A DNA stretch of 64,000 nucleotides from G958296245 sp963664035 (GTDB lineage: Bacteria > Chloroflexota > Dehalococcoidia > Lucifugimonadales > G958296245). This document shows, in pieces, positions 25,066 to 34,400 of the stretch (position 1 is the stretch's first letter; every line of letters begins with the position of its first letter). The DNA lies in NCBI GenBank assembly GCA_963664035.2, contig OY760867.2, positions 186,001 through 250,000 of the forward strand, in the 5' to 3' direction. A program made the translations under genes and the position numbers. The notes under the pieces are model-generated. The model had not been told where the DNA came from. It made no database searches and worked only from the letters and a program-made list of their open reading frames with translations.

Positions 25066-25706
25066 TCGGCTTCATAGGCGGCACCGGCCCTGAGGGGCGC
25101 GGCCTGGGCCTCCGGTTCGCGCTGGCGGGGGAGGAGGTGCTGATAGGGTCGCGGGACGCCGGGCGCGCGGCGGAGGCGGCGGCGAAGGTCGCACGGCGCG
25201 GGGGCGCGGGCAGGGTGTCCGGGGCGGTGAACGGGGAGGTTGCGCGGCTGGCGGACACGGTGTTCGTGACGATGCCGTACGCGGGGCAGCGGGAGGCGCT
25301 GGGGCCGCTGCGGGAGGCGCTGGCGGGGAAGGTGGTGGTGGACGTGGTCGCGCCCCTGAGCTTCGAGGGCGGCGCGCCGCGCGCGGTGGCCGTGGAGGCG
25401 GGCTCGGCGGCGCAGGAGGCGCAGGCGCTGCTGCCGGAGTCCAGGGTGGTCGCGGCGTTCCAGACCGTGAGCGCCCACGACCTGCTCGACCCTACCGTTT
25501 CGGTGGACTCGGACGTTGTAGTCTGTGGGGACGACGCGGAGGCGAAGGCGCGGGTGATGGCGCTGGCGGAGACCGTGCGGGGCGTCAGGGCGGTGGACGG
25601 CGGGCGGCTGGAGAACGCGCGGTACGTGGAGGACCTGACGGCGCTGCTGCTGAACGTCAACCGGATATACAAGGCGCGGTCGGCCATCAAGATAGTGGGA
25701 ATCTGA
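25062..25706 (+). CDS. npdG: NADPH:F420 oxidoreductase-like protein
   Basis: A 214-residue Rossmann protein similar to F420-dependent NADP reductase (NpdG): IGFIGGTGPEGRGLGLRFAL is the NADP-binding loop, then LIGSRDAGRAAEAA, VFVTMPYAG, VVVDVVAPL, FQTVSAHDL and the C-terminal GGRLENARYVEDLTALLLNVN. It would move hydride between NADPH and coenzyme F420, supplying enzymes such as the LLM protein at 11815. The GTG start lies within the stop of the upstream small gene. Confidence 0.83.
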   Translation: MIGFIGGTGPEGRGLGLRFALAGEEVLIGSRDAGRAAEAAAKVARRGGAGRVSGAVNGEVARLADTVFVTMPYAGQREALGPLREALAGKVVVDVVAPLSFEGGAPRAVAVEAGSAAQEAQALLPESRVVAAFQTVSAHDLLDPTVSVDSDVVVCGDDAEAKARVMALAETVRGVRAVDGGRLENARYVEDLTALLLNVNRIYKARSAIKIVGI

Positions 25707-25716
25707 GGAGACCGGG

Positions 25717-27105
25717 TTGAAGACGAGGTCCATCACGCTGTTGGCGGCGCTGGCGGCGGCGGTCGCCGCGCTGGGGAGCGGCTACCCAGCGGAGCCTATC
25801 CGCGTGGTGTCGAGCGACCACGAGATACGCTTTCCGTCGGAAATCGTCTTCAGGCTGACGGCCGAGGGCGAGAGCGCGATCACGGGTGTGAAGCTCCACT
25901 ACCGGCTGTCGGACGGCAGGGTGAGGGTGTACGGCTACCCGGACTTCGTGGCCGGCCGGCGGGTGACGGCGGACTTCTCGCTGAAGACGGCCGCGTCCAA
26001 CTACCTGCCGACGGGCGTGGAGGTCTCGTACTACTACGAGATCACCGACTCGGCGGGGAACACGGTGGAGACGCCCAGGGCGACGGTGGAGTACAAGGAC
26101 CCGCGGTACAGGTGGCGGCGCGTGGAGGTCGGCGACCTGACGGTGGTGTACCACGACCTGCCGGCGTCGGAGGTGGCGGCGGTGACGGAGAGGGTCGCCG
26201 AGCGGCTGGAGGAGGTGAAGGCGGTGTTCGGGATCGACTCGCCGACCCCCATGAAGGGGGTGCTGGTCAACGGCCGGCGAGAGGCGCGGCGGACGTTCCC
26301 GTTCATAAGCGAGACGGCGACGCGGGGGCACGTCTTCGCGGGCTACGCGTATGACCGGTACGACCTGTTCGTGCTGGCGGGTCTGTGGGAAGACGGGATG
26401 GTACACGAGGCGGCGCACCTGCTGCTGGACGAGGCTATCGACTCGCCGCTGGGGATAGTGCCGGCGTGGCTGAACGAGGGGCTGGCGACCTACTTCGAGG
26501 GCGGCCCGCACCACGGCGAGCCGATCGTAAGACGGGCGGCGCGCGATGGCGGGCTGCTCAGGCTGCACGCGATGAACAGCGTCCCCGGGCGGCCGGCGGA
26601 CATCGCGCTCTTCTACGCCCAGACGCGGAGCATAGTGGAGTATATGCTGGACGCCTACGGGCGCGATCGGATGTCGGCGCTGCTGCGGGCCATCGACGAC
26701 GGGGGCGGTATCGACGCCGCGCTGCGCGCCGCGTACGGCTTCGGGCGCGGCGAGTTGGAGGCGGCGTGGGCTGCGGGCTACGGCGTCGCGCTGCCGGAGC
26801 GGGCGACCGTGGAGCGCGGGCCGCCGGAGACGGGGAGCGAAACGCCCCTGGTGTTCGAGTCGCCGCTGAATAGCGCGGGCTCGGAGCCGGAGGCCGTTAG
26901 CGTTCCAGCAGTGACGGAATCGGCGCCGGAGAGGCCAGCGGCGGCGGAAGCGCCGGGGCAGACGGCGGGAGCTACGGCGCAGCAGAGCGCCTCCGGCGGC
27001 GGCCCATCGGGGGGCGCGCTGGCCGTCGGCGCGGTCGTGCTGGCGCTGATGGCCGCGTCCGGGGCGCTGGCCCTGGGGATGGGCCGGCGCAGGCGAGCGC
27101 GGTAG
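25717..27105 (+). CDS. Membrane-anchored gluzincin metallopeptidase-like protein
   Basis: A 462-residue protein with an N-terminal signal sequence (residues 1-20), an Ig-like strand region (about 30-125), and a zinc peptidase domain of the peptidase MA-like type: HEAAH at 230-234 and the third ligand Glu254 in WLNEGLATYFEG. An Ala/Pro/Glu-rich linker (about 380-425) leads to a C-terminal membrane helix and a basic tail GRRRRAR. The enzyme domain should face the outside. The TTG start follows GGAG by eight bases, 10 bp after npdG. Substrates are unknown. Confidence 0.8.
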   Translation: MKTRSITLLAALAAAVAALGSGYPAEPIRVVSSDHEIRFPSEIVFRLTAEGESAITGVKLHYRLSDGRVRVYGYPDFVAGRRVTADFSLKTAASNYLPTGVEVSYYYEITDSAGNTVETPRATVEYKDPRYRWRRVEVGDLTVVYHDLPASEVAAVTERVAERLEEVKAVFGIDSPTPMKGVLVNGRREARRTFPFISETATRGHVFAGYAYDRYDLFVLAGLWEDGMVHEAAHLLLDEAIDSPLGIVPAWLNEGLATYFEGGPHHGEPIVRRAARDGGLLRLHAMNSVPGRPADIALFYAQTRSIVEYMLDAYGRDRMSALLRAIDDGGGIDAALRAAYGFGRGELEAAWAAGYGVALPERATVERGPPETGSETPLVFESPLNSAGSEPEAVSVPAVTESAPERPAAAEAPGQTAGATAQQSASGGGPSGGALAVGAVVLALMAASGALALGMGRRRRAR

Positions 27106-27122
27106 GCGCGGAAGGGATACAC

Positions 27123-27899
27123 ATGGATACGACTCACCCCACACCGGACGAGCGGTTCTTCTTCGACACGAACGGCTACCTGATGCTGGAGGGGCTGTTG
27201 CCGGACGACCTCGTGGGGGACCTGACGGAGGCTCTGGCGGGCGCGATCAAGAGGCGGCGCGCCGCGGCGGAGCGGGGCGGTCCCGTGAGGGAGTCTAAGT
27301 TCACGGGGCGCAACGCCCGGATATTCGGCCTGCTCGAAGAGGACCCGGTGTTCCTGCGCCTGATGGACTACGCGCCGGTGATGCCGTACGTGCGGGCGCT
27401 GCTGAACCCGGAGCCGAACTACCACGCCTCGGACGCGATCTGGGAGGTGGAGGACCCGGGAACGGGCGCCCACTGGCACAGGGACGGACGGGACGCGGGC
27501 TTCGAAGCGCTGGGGCCGCAGGTCCCGCACCTGCAGATCAAGCTGGGGTACTTCCTGTCGGATATGTCGGGGACCGACGAGGGCAACCTGACGATCGTGC
27601 CGGGCTCCCACCACGCCGTGGAGAGCCCGACGGCGGAGCAGAGGGCGGGTTACGACACGATGCCCGGCGCCACCCAGCTCCGCGGGCCGGTGGGCACGTG
27701 CGTCATGTTCCACAACGCGCTGTGGCACACCCCGGGCCGGTGGAGCGACGCCGGCGGGGAACGGATCTTCCTGTACTACGCCTACGAGCACCCGTGGATG
27801 ATGGCGGCGTACCAGGCGCCGTATTCCCGTACCTTCTACCACGGCCTATCGGACGAGCGGAAGAAGATGTTCCACGAGGTCGTGTTCGAGGTAGGCTGA
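27123..27899 (+). CDS. Phytanoyl-CoA dioxygenase (PhyH) family protein
   Basis: A 258-residue Fe(II)/2-oxoglutarate dioxygenase of the PhyH family. The iron-binding His-x-Asp is H119-R-D121 (in HWHRDG), and a distal His lies in VMFHNALWHTPG (about 199-204). NLTIVPGSHH marks the jelly-roll core. Family members hydroxylate many small molecules, so the substrate is open. It follows the metallopeptidase by 17 bp and ends the plus-strand operon. Confidence 0.85.
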   Translation: MDTTHPTPDERFFFDTNGYLMLEGLLPDDLVGDLTEALAGAIKRRRAAAERGGPVRESKFTGRNARIFGLLEEDPVFLRLMDYAPVMPYVRALLNPEPNYHASDAIWEVEDPGTGAHWHRDGRDAGFEALGPQVPHLQIKLGYFLSDMSGTDEGNLTIVPGSHHAVESPTAEQRAGYDTMPGATQLRGPVGTCVMFHNALWHTPGRWSDAGGERIFLYYAYEHPWMMAAYQAPYSRTFYHGLSDERKKMFHEVVFEVG

Positions 27900-27918
27900 C
27901 GACCCGTTTGCGCTATAG

Positions 27919-28476
27919 CTACTGGAACAGGCCGTCGACGGGCATGGTCCAGCCGGGGACGGCAGGCTCGGCTTCCGCGACGTCGCCGCGGCGGTAGGCG
28001 GTAGGCGAGTCCGGGCGGTCCGAACGGTAGGCCGTGACCACGTCGCCCCCGAGCAGGTCGACGTCCCAGACCACGAGCGTGCCGGCGGCGAAGTAATCGG
28101 CGCGCTTGGCGGCCATCTCCCTCTCGGCGGCGGGCCCGTAGTCCCCCTCGCTCCGTATCTCCGCGGCGAACGCGGGCGCTCCCTGGGCGAACTTCATGCC
28201 CGGGTCCTCGCCGGTGAAGTATGCCGCGTCGGGGCTGAAGGACTGCCTGTTAGGGAGGTCCACGATAAAGCCGACGTTATCGGCGACGGCCATGCCTGGG
28301 CGGCCGCGCCGGACGTACTCGTACAGGCTCAGCCATATCTTGCTGCCTGCGAAGCCGGGCCTGAACCCCGTGGGCGCCATCAGCCGCAACTCTCCCTCTA
28401 CAAGCTCGGCCTTTCCGCCCTCGGCGACGCCGTAGAGGTCCCACACCGTCGCGGGCTTCTTGAGGGTCGTCGCCAT
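27919..28476 (-). CDS. Uma2 family (DUF820) putative endonuclease
   Basis: A 185-residue protein of the Uma2 family, abundant in Chloroflexota and cyanobacteria, with a PD-(D/E)XK-like core: KAELVEGELRLM, NRQSFSPDAAYF (Asp), APAFAAEIRSEGD (Glu/Ser-rich strand) and KRADYFAAGTLVVWDVD. In the third motif the usual E-x-(V/I)-S reads EIRSE. The start at 28476 has GGAGG five bases upstream. The function is unproven; family members are often carried in many genomic copies. Confidence 0.8.
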   Translation of the reverse strand: MATTLKKPATVWDLYGVAEGGKAELVEGELRLMAPTGFRPGFAGSKIWLSLYEYVRRGRPGMAVADNVGFIVDLPNRQSFSPDAAYFTGEDPGMKFAQGAPAFAAEIRSEGDYGPAAEREMAAKRADYFAAGTLVVWDVDLLGGDVVTAYRSDRPDSPTAYRRGDVAEAEPAVPGWTMPVDGLFQ

Positions 28477-28509
28477 CCATGCCTCCACGATCCCGGGGCG
28501 GGTACGTCC

Positions 28510-29244
28510 TTACGCTGTCTCGGCTGCCTCGGATAGCTCCTTCCGCCCCCTGTACATGCCAAGCCCGATGATGAACAGGCAGATGCTATCGACGTATAGG
28601 ATCATGCTGGATATCCAGATCAGGGTCTGGATATCCAAGCCCGGAGCGTTCATCGCGAGCAGGAAGATGACCAGTCCCACGAGTCCGCCGGCCGCAATGA
28701 CGTAGCTCGCGATCTTGTAGGGGCCCGTCGATGAGAATCTGCTAGCGAGCCCAAGGCCCAGCATCATGGTCGCCAAGGGGAACAGAGCTATGAGAGACAA
28801 TACGATCCCCGCCATGTTGGTTTGCACGGTCAGGGCCGCGGCCTCGAATTCTGCCGCCAATGGAGACCCGGCGACGAGTTGCTCGCTGCGCTGCATCAGG
28901 TGGATGACGAAGTGCCGCATCCCCGCCGCCACGATGAGAAAGCTCCACTCGATGACCGAGACGATGATGCCGAACTGCAGCAGCCTCCCTCCCAGCCCGG
29001 CCTGACGGCTCGCCAGGGGGTAGAGAGCCAGTGCGCCGAAGGTCATGAGCAGCATGGAGACGATCTCGGCGAACGTCACCCAATGCGCCAGGATCGCCGT
29101 ATCTCCCAGGGCGTCCCGCGCCGCGACGAAGTCGGTCTGGTCCACGGGGTCTATGATCGTTCTCCCCGGCAGTAGCCATGAAGTCGCCAGGAGCAGTACT
29201 ATACTTGCCATCAAGGCAATACCCGCGTATCTGGTTGTCATCAT
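28510..29244 (-). CDS. DUF4386-like multi-pass membrane protein
   Basis: A 244-residue protein with about six hydrophobic helices, a short positively charged N-terminus (MMTTRYAG) and a polar C-terminus (YRGRKELSEAAETA). The layout and the loop DPVDQTDFVAA are reminiscent of DUF4386-type proteins. I start it at the first of two adjacent ATG codons, preceded by GGGGTG. It lies 33 bp upstream of the Uma2 gene on the same strand. Function unknown. Confidence 0.65.
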   Translation of the reverse strand: MMTTRYAGIALMASIVLLLATSWLLPGRTIIDPVDQTDFVAARDALGDTAILAHWVTFAEIVSMLLMTFGALALYPLASRQAGLGGRLLQFGIIVSVIEWSFLIVAAGMRHFVIHLMQRSEQLVAGSPLAAEFEAAALTVQTNMAGIVLSLIALFPLATMMLGLGLASRFSSTGPYKIASYVIAAGGLVGLVIFLLAMNAPGLDIQTLIWISSMILYVDSICLFIIGLGMYRGRKELSEAAETA

Positions 29245-29348
29245 TGCACCCCAGCTATGTGATTTGACGCCCCGCCATTGGGGAATCCCCAAGCGGAACC
29301 CCAGCTTGCGCGTAGAAGCATATCACACCGTGAATCCAGGGGCATTCT

Positions 29349-30136
29349 GGTATATGTTCAGAATATGGGAGGGCAGCCACAAAGGGCTGCACCTACGGGA
29401 TGGAAGCCGTAGTCGTAGGGGCGTCCCTCGTGGGCGCCCTAGGTGAGGGACGCACCAACTCTGAACAGTTACGCAGCCTGGTATATGTTCAGAATATGGG
29501 AGGGCAGCCACAAAGGGCTGCACCTACGGGATGGAAGCCGTAGTCGTAGGGGCGTCCCTTGTGGGCGCCCTAGGTGAGGGACGCACCAACTCTAAACAGT
29601 TACGCAGCCTGGTATATGTTCAGAATATGGGAGGGCAGCCACAAAGGGCTGCACCTACGGGATGGAAGCCGTAGTCGTAGGGGCGTCCCTTGTGGGCGCC
29701 CTAGGTGAGGGACGCACCAACTCTGAACAGTTACGCAGCCTGGTATATGTTCAGAATATGGGAGGGCAACCACAAAGGGCTGCACCTACGGGATGGAAGC
29801 CGTAGTCGTAGGGGCGTCCCTCGTGGGCGTCTGGACGAGAAACACACCAACTCTGAACAGTTACGCATTCTGGTATATGTTCAGAATATGGGAGGGCAGC
29901 CACAAAGGGCTGCACCTACGGGATGGAAGCCGTAGTCGTAGGGGCGTCCCTTGTGGGCGCCCTAAGGTGAGGGCCGCACCAACTCTGAACAGTTACGCAG
30001 CCTGGTATATGTTCAGAATATGGGAGGGCAGCCACAAAGGGCTGCACCTACGGGATGGAAGCCGTAGTCGTAGGGCGTCCCTTGTGGGCGCCCTAGGTGA
30101 GGGACGCACCAACTCTGAACAGTTACGCATCCTGGT
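29349..30136. repeat. Six-copy 131-bp tandem repeat array
   Basis: Six head-to-tail units begin (GGTATATGTTCAGAATATGG) at 29349, 29480, 29611, 29742, 29872 and 30004, giving periods of 131, 131, 131, 130 and 132 bp. The units are nearly identical; the fourth and fifth show most changes. Each unit can form several hairpins: GCAGCC/GGCTGC, CTACGG/CCGTAG, GGGCGTCCC/GGGCGCCC, and CTGAAC/GTTCAG across the junction. The period is not a multiple of three, and frames inside the array are not conserved as protein. Flanks are the DUF4386-like gene and the AcuC-like gene. Confidence 0.92.
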
Positions 30137-30204
30137 GAAGACGGGCGGCGGGGCCGGTACAATGGGGCGAGCACGGAACGCTTGCACGTGGGGTATTCGA
30201 TCCG

Positions 30205-31332
30205 ATGAAGTCCGCCGCGTTCGTATATGACGACCTGCTTTCGAGGCACACGCTGAGCGACGTACACCCGCTCAAGCCGGCGCGGCTGCGCTATACCTAC
30301 GAACTCCTGCGGGGCTACGGCGTCTTCGACGCGCCGGGCGGCGCGCCGGCGGCCCCGAGGCGGGCGGAGGAAGAGGAGCTGCTGTGGTTCCACACGCAGC
30401 CGTATATCGACGCGGTGCGGCGGGTCGGCGACGGCGACGAGTCGGCGGCCGGGCTGGGGTTCAACCTCGGCACGCCGGACAACCCGGCCTACGGCGGGAT
30501 GTACGAGGCGGCGCTATGGTCGACGGGGGCATCGCTGCGGGCGGCGGAGATGCTGCTGGCGGACGAGGCGGACGTCGCATTCAGCATATCCGGCGGGCTG
30601 CACCACGCCATGCCAGGATACGCCTCGGGCTTCTGCGTCTTCAACGACCCTGTGATAGCCATCGAGGCGCTGCGGCGGCGCGGGCTGAAGGTGGCGTACG
30701 TGGACATAGACTGCCACCACGGCGACGGCGTGCAGCATGCCTTCTACGACACGGACGAGGTGTTGACGGTCTCGGTTCACGAGTCGGGGCGGTACATCTT
30801 TCCAGGCACGGGGTTCACGGAAGAGACGGGCGCCGGCAGGGGGAGGGGATACTCGGTCAACGTGCCGCTCTACCCGTACACCACGGACGAGACCTACCTG
30901 TGGGCGTTCCGCGAGGTGGTCTTGCCGCTGCTGGAGGCGTTCGCGCCGGACGCGCTGGTGACGCAGCTTGGGATCGACTCGCACTTCCGCGACCCGATCA
31001 CTCACCTGGCGCTGACGGTGCAGGGCTTCGGGGAGGCGGTCCGGTCGTTCAGGGGCGTTGCGCCGAAGTGGCTGGCCCTGGGCGGCGGCGGGTACGACCT
31101 GCAGGCGGTGGCGCGGGCGTGGTCGGCGGCCTACGGCATCATGTCGGGGCGGGAGGTGGGGGACGCGCTTCCGGACGAGTACCGGGACCGGTACGGCGTA
31201 TCGACGCTGCACGATCCCGGCGTGCCCTCGGTGCCCGCCCAGGTGGTCGGCGACGCGCGCAGGTTCGCCGAGAGCAGCGTGGCGGCGGTGCGGGCGCTGG
31301 TGTTTCCCGTGTACGGCCTCCGGGCGGGCTGA
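30205..31332 (+). CDS. acuC: AcuC-like histone deacetylase family protein
   Basis: A 375-residue zinc-dependent deacetylase of the arginase/HDAC fold. It shows SGGLHHAMPGYASGFCVFND (the active-site His pair), YVDIDCHHGDGVQ (the metal Asp and His), SVHESGRYIFPGTG and LALGGGGYD. Acetoin-utilisation protein AcuC removes acetyl groups from lysines of acetyl-CoA synthetase; no acs gene is nearby. A TACAAT box about 45 bp before the ATG could be its -10. It ends at a strong shared hairpin with the giant gene opposite. Confidence 0.85.
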   Translation: MKSAAFVYDDLLSRHTLSDVHPLKPARLRYTYELLRGYGVFDAPGGAPAAPRRAEEEELLWFHTQPYIDAVRRVGDGDESAAGLGFNLGTPDNPAYGGMYEAALWSTGASLRAAEMLLADEADVAFSISGGLHHAMPGYASGFCVFNDPVIAIEALRRRGLKVAYVDIDCHHGDGVQHAFYDTDEVLTVSVHESGRYIFPGTGFTEETGAGRGRGYSVNVPLYPYTTDETYLWAFREVVLPLLEAFAPDALVTQLGIDSHFRDPITHLALTVQGFGEAVRSFRGVAPKWLALGGGGYDLQAVARAWSAAYGIMSGREVGDALPDEYRDRYGVSTLHDPGVPSVPAQVVGDARRFAESSVAAVRALVFPVYGLRAG

Positions 31333-31365
31333 CAGGGATAGCTCAGGCTACCAGGAGAGAAGAAT

Positions 31366-31397
31366 GGCCCGCCCTCGGTTCCCCGCGAGGGCGGGCC
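31366..31397. terminator. Bidirectional hairpin terminator between acuC and giant gene 1
   Basis: GGCCCGCCCTCG and CGAGGGCGGGCC form a perfect 12-bp stem with an 8-base loop, between the converging ends of acuC and the 3956-residue gene. Nearly the same hairpin, with one mismatch, stands at 44974-45005 after giant gene 2. Confidence 0.75.
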
Positions 31398-31423
31398 TGG
31401 TCGTCTAGGGCTATTGGGGGGGC

Positions 31424-34400
31424 CTAGACAGGGTTATGCTTCAGTCGGCGGCGCCTGTAGACGATCCACAGGACGACCAACAACAGCGCCAGCAGCAGCC
31501 ACAGCCAGTTCACCAGGGACAGGTCCGCCAGCAGGACCAGCGCGCCGGGCTCGCTCACCTCTATGTCGAACTCCGCCGTCACCGCTGCGTTCACGCCGTC
31601 GGACGCCGTTATCGTCACCGTGTAGGTAGCAGTCGTCGCGTCCGACGAGACCGTGCCCGACACCTTCCCGCCGGAGTAGGACAGGCCGCCGGGAAGCCCG
31701 GTCAGCGACACCGACACCGCGTCGCCGTCGGGGTCCGCGACCGCGATGGCGAAGGACGCGATGGTCTCGCCCTGCCGGTACTCCTTGTCCCCAGGCGCCG
31801 TCACCGACGGCGGGCCGTTCGGCGCCGCCACGCTCTCGTCCACGTCGGTAACGCCGATGGTCACCGAGACCGTCGCGTCCACGGCAGCGTCGGCGTTGCC
31901 GTCCGCGTCCAACCCGTCGCTCACGCTCACCGTCACGGCGTAGCTGCTCTTCGTCTCGTAGTCCAGCACAGCCCCGGAAGCCACGCTTATCTGCCCGGTC
32001 TCCGCGTCTATGGCGAACTCGGATGCGCCGCTCAGGCCGTAGCTCAGAGCGTCGCCGTCAGCGTCCGTGGCGGTCACCGGACCGCCCACCGCCGTCCCGG
32101 CCGCCGAGTTCTCGGCTATCTCGCGCGACGCGCCGGACGGGAAGGCCGGAGCAGCGTTCGGCTTCGCCGTAGCGCCCGCGCCGCTCTCAGACCACTCGCT
32201 GGCGCCCTCGTCGTTGATCGCCCGCACCTGCGCCTCGTATGTCGTGTCGCTCTCCAGGCCCGCGATGGCCGCGCCGGTCACCGTCCCAACCACTGGGTGG
32301 GAAGTCCAGCCACTGGCGCCCTCCGCCCTGTACCGCAGGTCGTACCCCGTTATGGCGGGGCCGCCGCCGTTGGCAGGCGCATCCCAACCCACGCTCAGCG
32401 CGCTGGTGGGAGTGACCGCGGCTGCGGACACAGACGGCGCGTCAGGCCTCGAGGGAGGCTCGTCAACGTCGGCAACCCGGATGGTCACCTTCACCGCCAC
32501 CTCCGCGTGTACGCCGTCGCTCACGCTTACCGTCACGACGTAGGAGTGGACGGTCTCGTGGTCCAGCACCACGCCAGCGGCAACGCTTATCTGCCCGGTC
32601 TCCGCGTCTATGGCGAACTCGGACGCGCCGCTCAACGTGTAGCTCAGCGCGTCGCCGTCCGCGTCCACCGCGGCCACCGGCTCACCCACGGGCGTCCCGG
32701 CCGCCGAGTTCTCGGCTACCTGCCGCGCCATGCCGGACGGGAAGGTAGGGGCAGCGTTCGGCTTCGCCGTAGCGCCCGCGCCCGACTCCGACCACTCGCT
32801 CGCGCCCTCGTCGTTGATCGCCCGCACCTGCGCCTCATACGTCGTGCCGCTCGCCAGGCCGGTGATGGCCACGCTGGTCGCGGTGGAGCCGACGGTCGTC
32901 CAGCTCGTGTCTCCCTCCGCCCTGTACCGCAGCTCGTAGCCCGTAATGGCAGGGCCGCCGCCGTTGGAAGGCGCGTCCCAGCCCACGCTCAACGCGCTGG
33001 TGGGTGCGCTTGCGGCTGCGGACACCGACGGCGCGTCCGGCCTCGAAGGAGGCTCGTCAACGTCCGTAACCCCGATGGTCACCGATATGGAGGCGTCCGA
33101 CGACCTGCCGCTCGCCCGCACCGTCACGCCGTAGCTGCTCTTCGTCTCGTGGTCCAGCACGGCGCCCGTCACCACGCTTATCTGCCCCGTGCCCGCGTCT
33201 ATCGCGAACTCGGATGCGCCGCCCAACGTGTAGCTCAGGCCGTCGCCCTCGGCGGTCACCGGGTCGCCAACGAGCGTCCCCGCCACCGCGTTCTCCGACA
33301 CCTGCCGCGTTACGCTGCCGGACGTAAACGCCACAGCGGCGCTCTCGTCCACGTCGGTCACCCGGATGGTCACCGCGACCGTCGCGTCCGCCGATCCGTC
33401 GCTCGCGCTCACAGTCACGGCGTAGCTGCTCTTCGTCTCGTAGTCCAGCACAGCCCCAGCGGCCACGCTTATCTGCCCCGTGCCCGCGTCTATGGCGAAC
33501 TCGGATGCGCCGCTCAGGCTGTAGCTCAGCGCGTCGCCGTCAGCGTCCGTGGCGGTCACAGGGTCGCCCACGAGCGTACCCGCCGCCGCGTTCTCAGACA
33601 CCGACCGCGCTACGCCCGACGGGAAGGTCGGCGCCGCGTTCGCCTTTTCGGTAGCGCCCTCTTCGGTAGCGCCCTCGCCGCTCGCCGACCACTCGCTGGC
33701 GCCCTCGTCGTTGACCGCGCGAACCTGCACTTCATAGCTCGTACCGCTCGCCAACCCGCTAATGACCGCGCCGGTCGCCGTGGAGCTATCGGACTGCCAG
33801 CTACCAGCGCCCTTCGCCCTGTACCGCAGGTCGTACCCCGTTATGGCGGGGCCGCCGCCGTTGCCGGGCGCAGCCCAGCCCACCGTCAGCGCGCTCGTGG
33901 GAGCATCCGCGTTCTCGGACACCGACGGCGCGTCAGGCCGCGCCGGAGGCTCGGCAACGTCCGTCACCAGGATGGTCACATCCGTCGTGTCGTCCACCGA
34001 AGCGTCCGCGTTGCCGTCCGCGTCCAGCCCGTCGCTGACGCCGACCGTCACGCTGTACGACCGCACGCTCTCGTAGTCCAAGACAGCCCCGGACGCCACC
34101 ATGATCTGGCCCGTGGCCGCGTCTATCGTGAACTCGTCCGCCCCCGTGATGCTCCAGGTAAGGGCGTCGCCGTCAGAGTCGGTCGCCTCCACGGGAGTCC
34201 CAACCGACGTGTCGGCGGGCGAGTTCTCCGCTACCCGGAAGGTCAGGCCCGTCTTCGTCTTGAGCTTCGCGTCCCCGTTCGACTGGGCCGCCGGGCGAGA
34301 CTCGATCGGCCCCTGCTGCTGCACGGGCGCCGCCTGGTACTCGTCAACCACCGTCGCAGCCGGGTAAGCAGTCGTCGAACCCGTGCCGCTATCCGACCAC

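Noticed and set aside
29349..30136. The tandem array as a CRISPR locus.
   Set aside because: Units are 131 bp and identical throughout, with no variable spacers and no cas genes nearby.
29600..30230. Open frames of 60-145 codons inside the 131-bp array.
   Set aside because: The period is not a multiple of three, frames shift between units, and there are no ribosome-binding sites; the translations only reflect the repeat.
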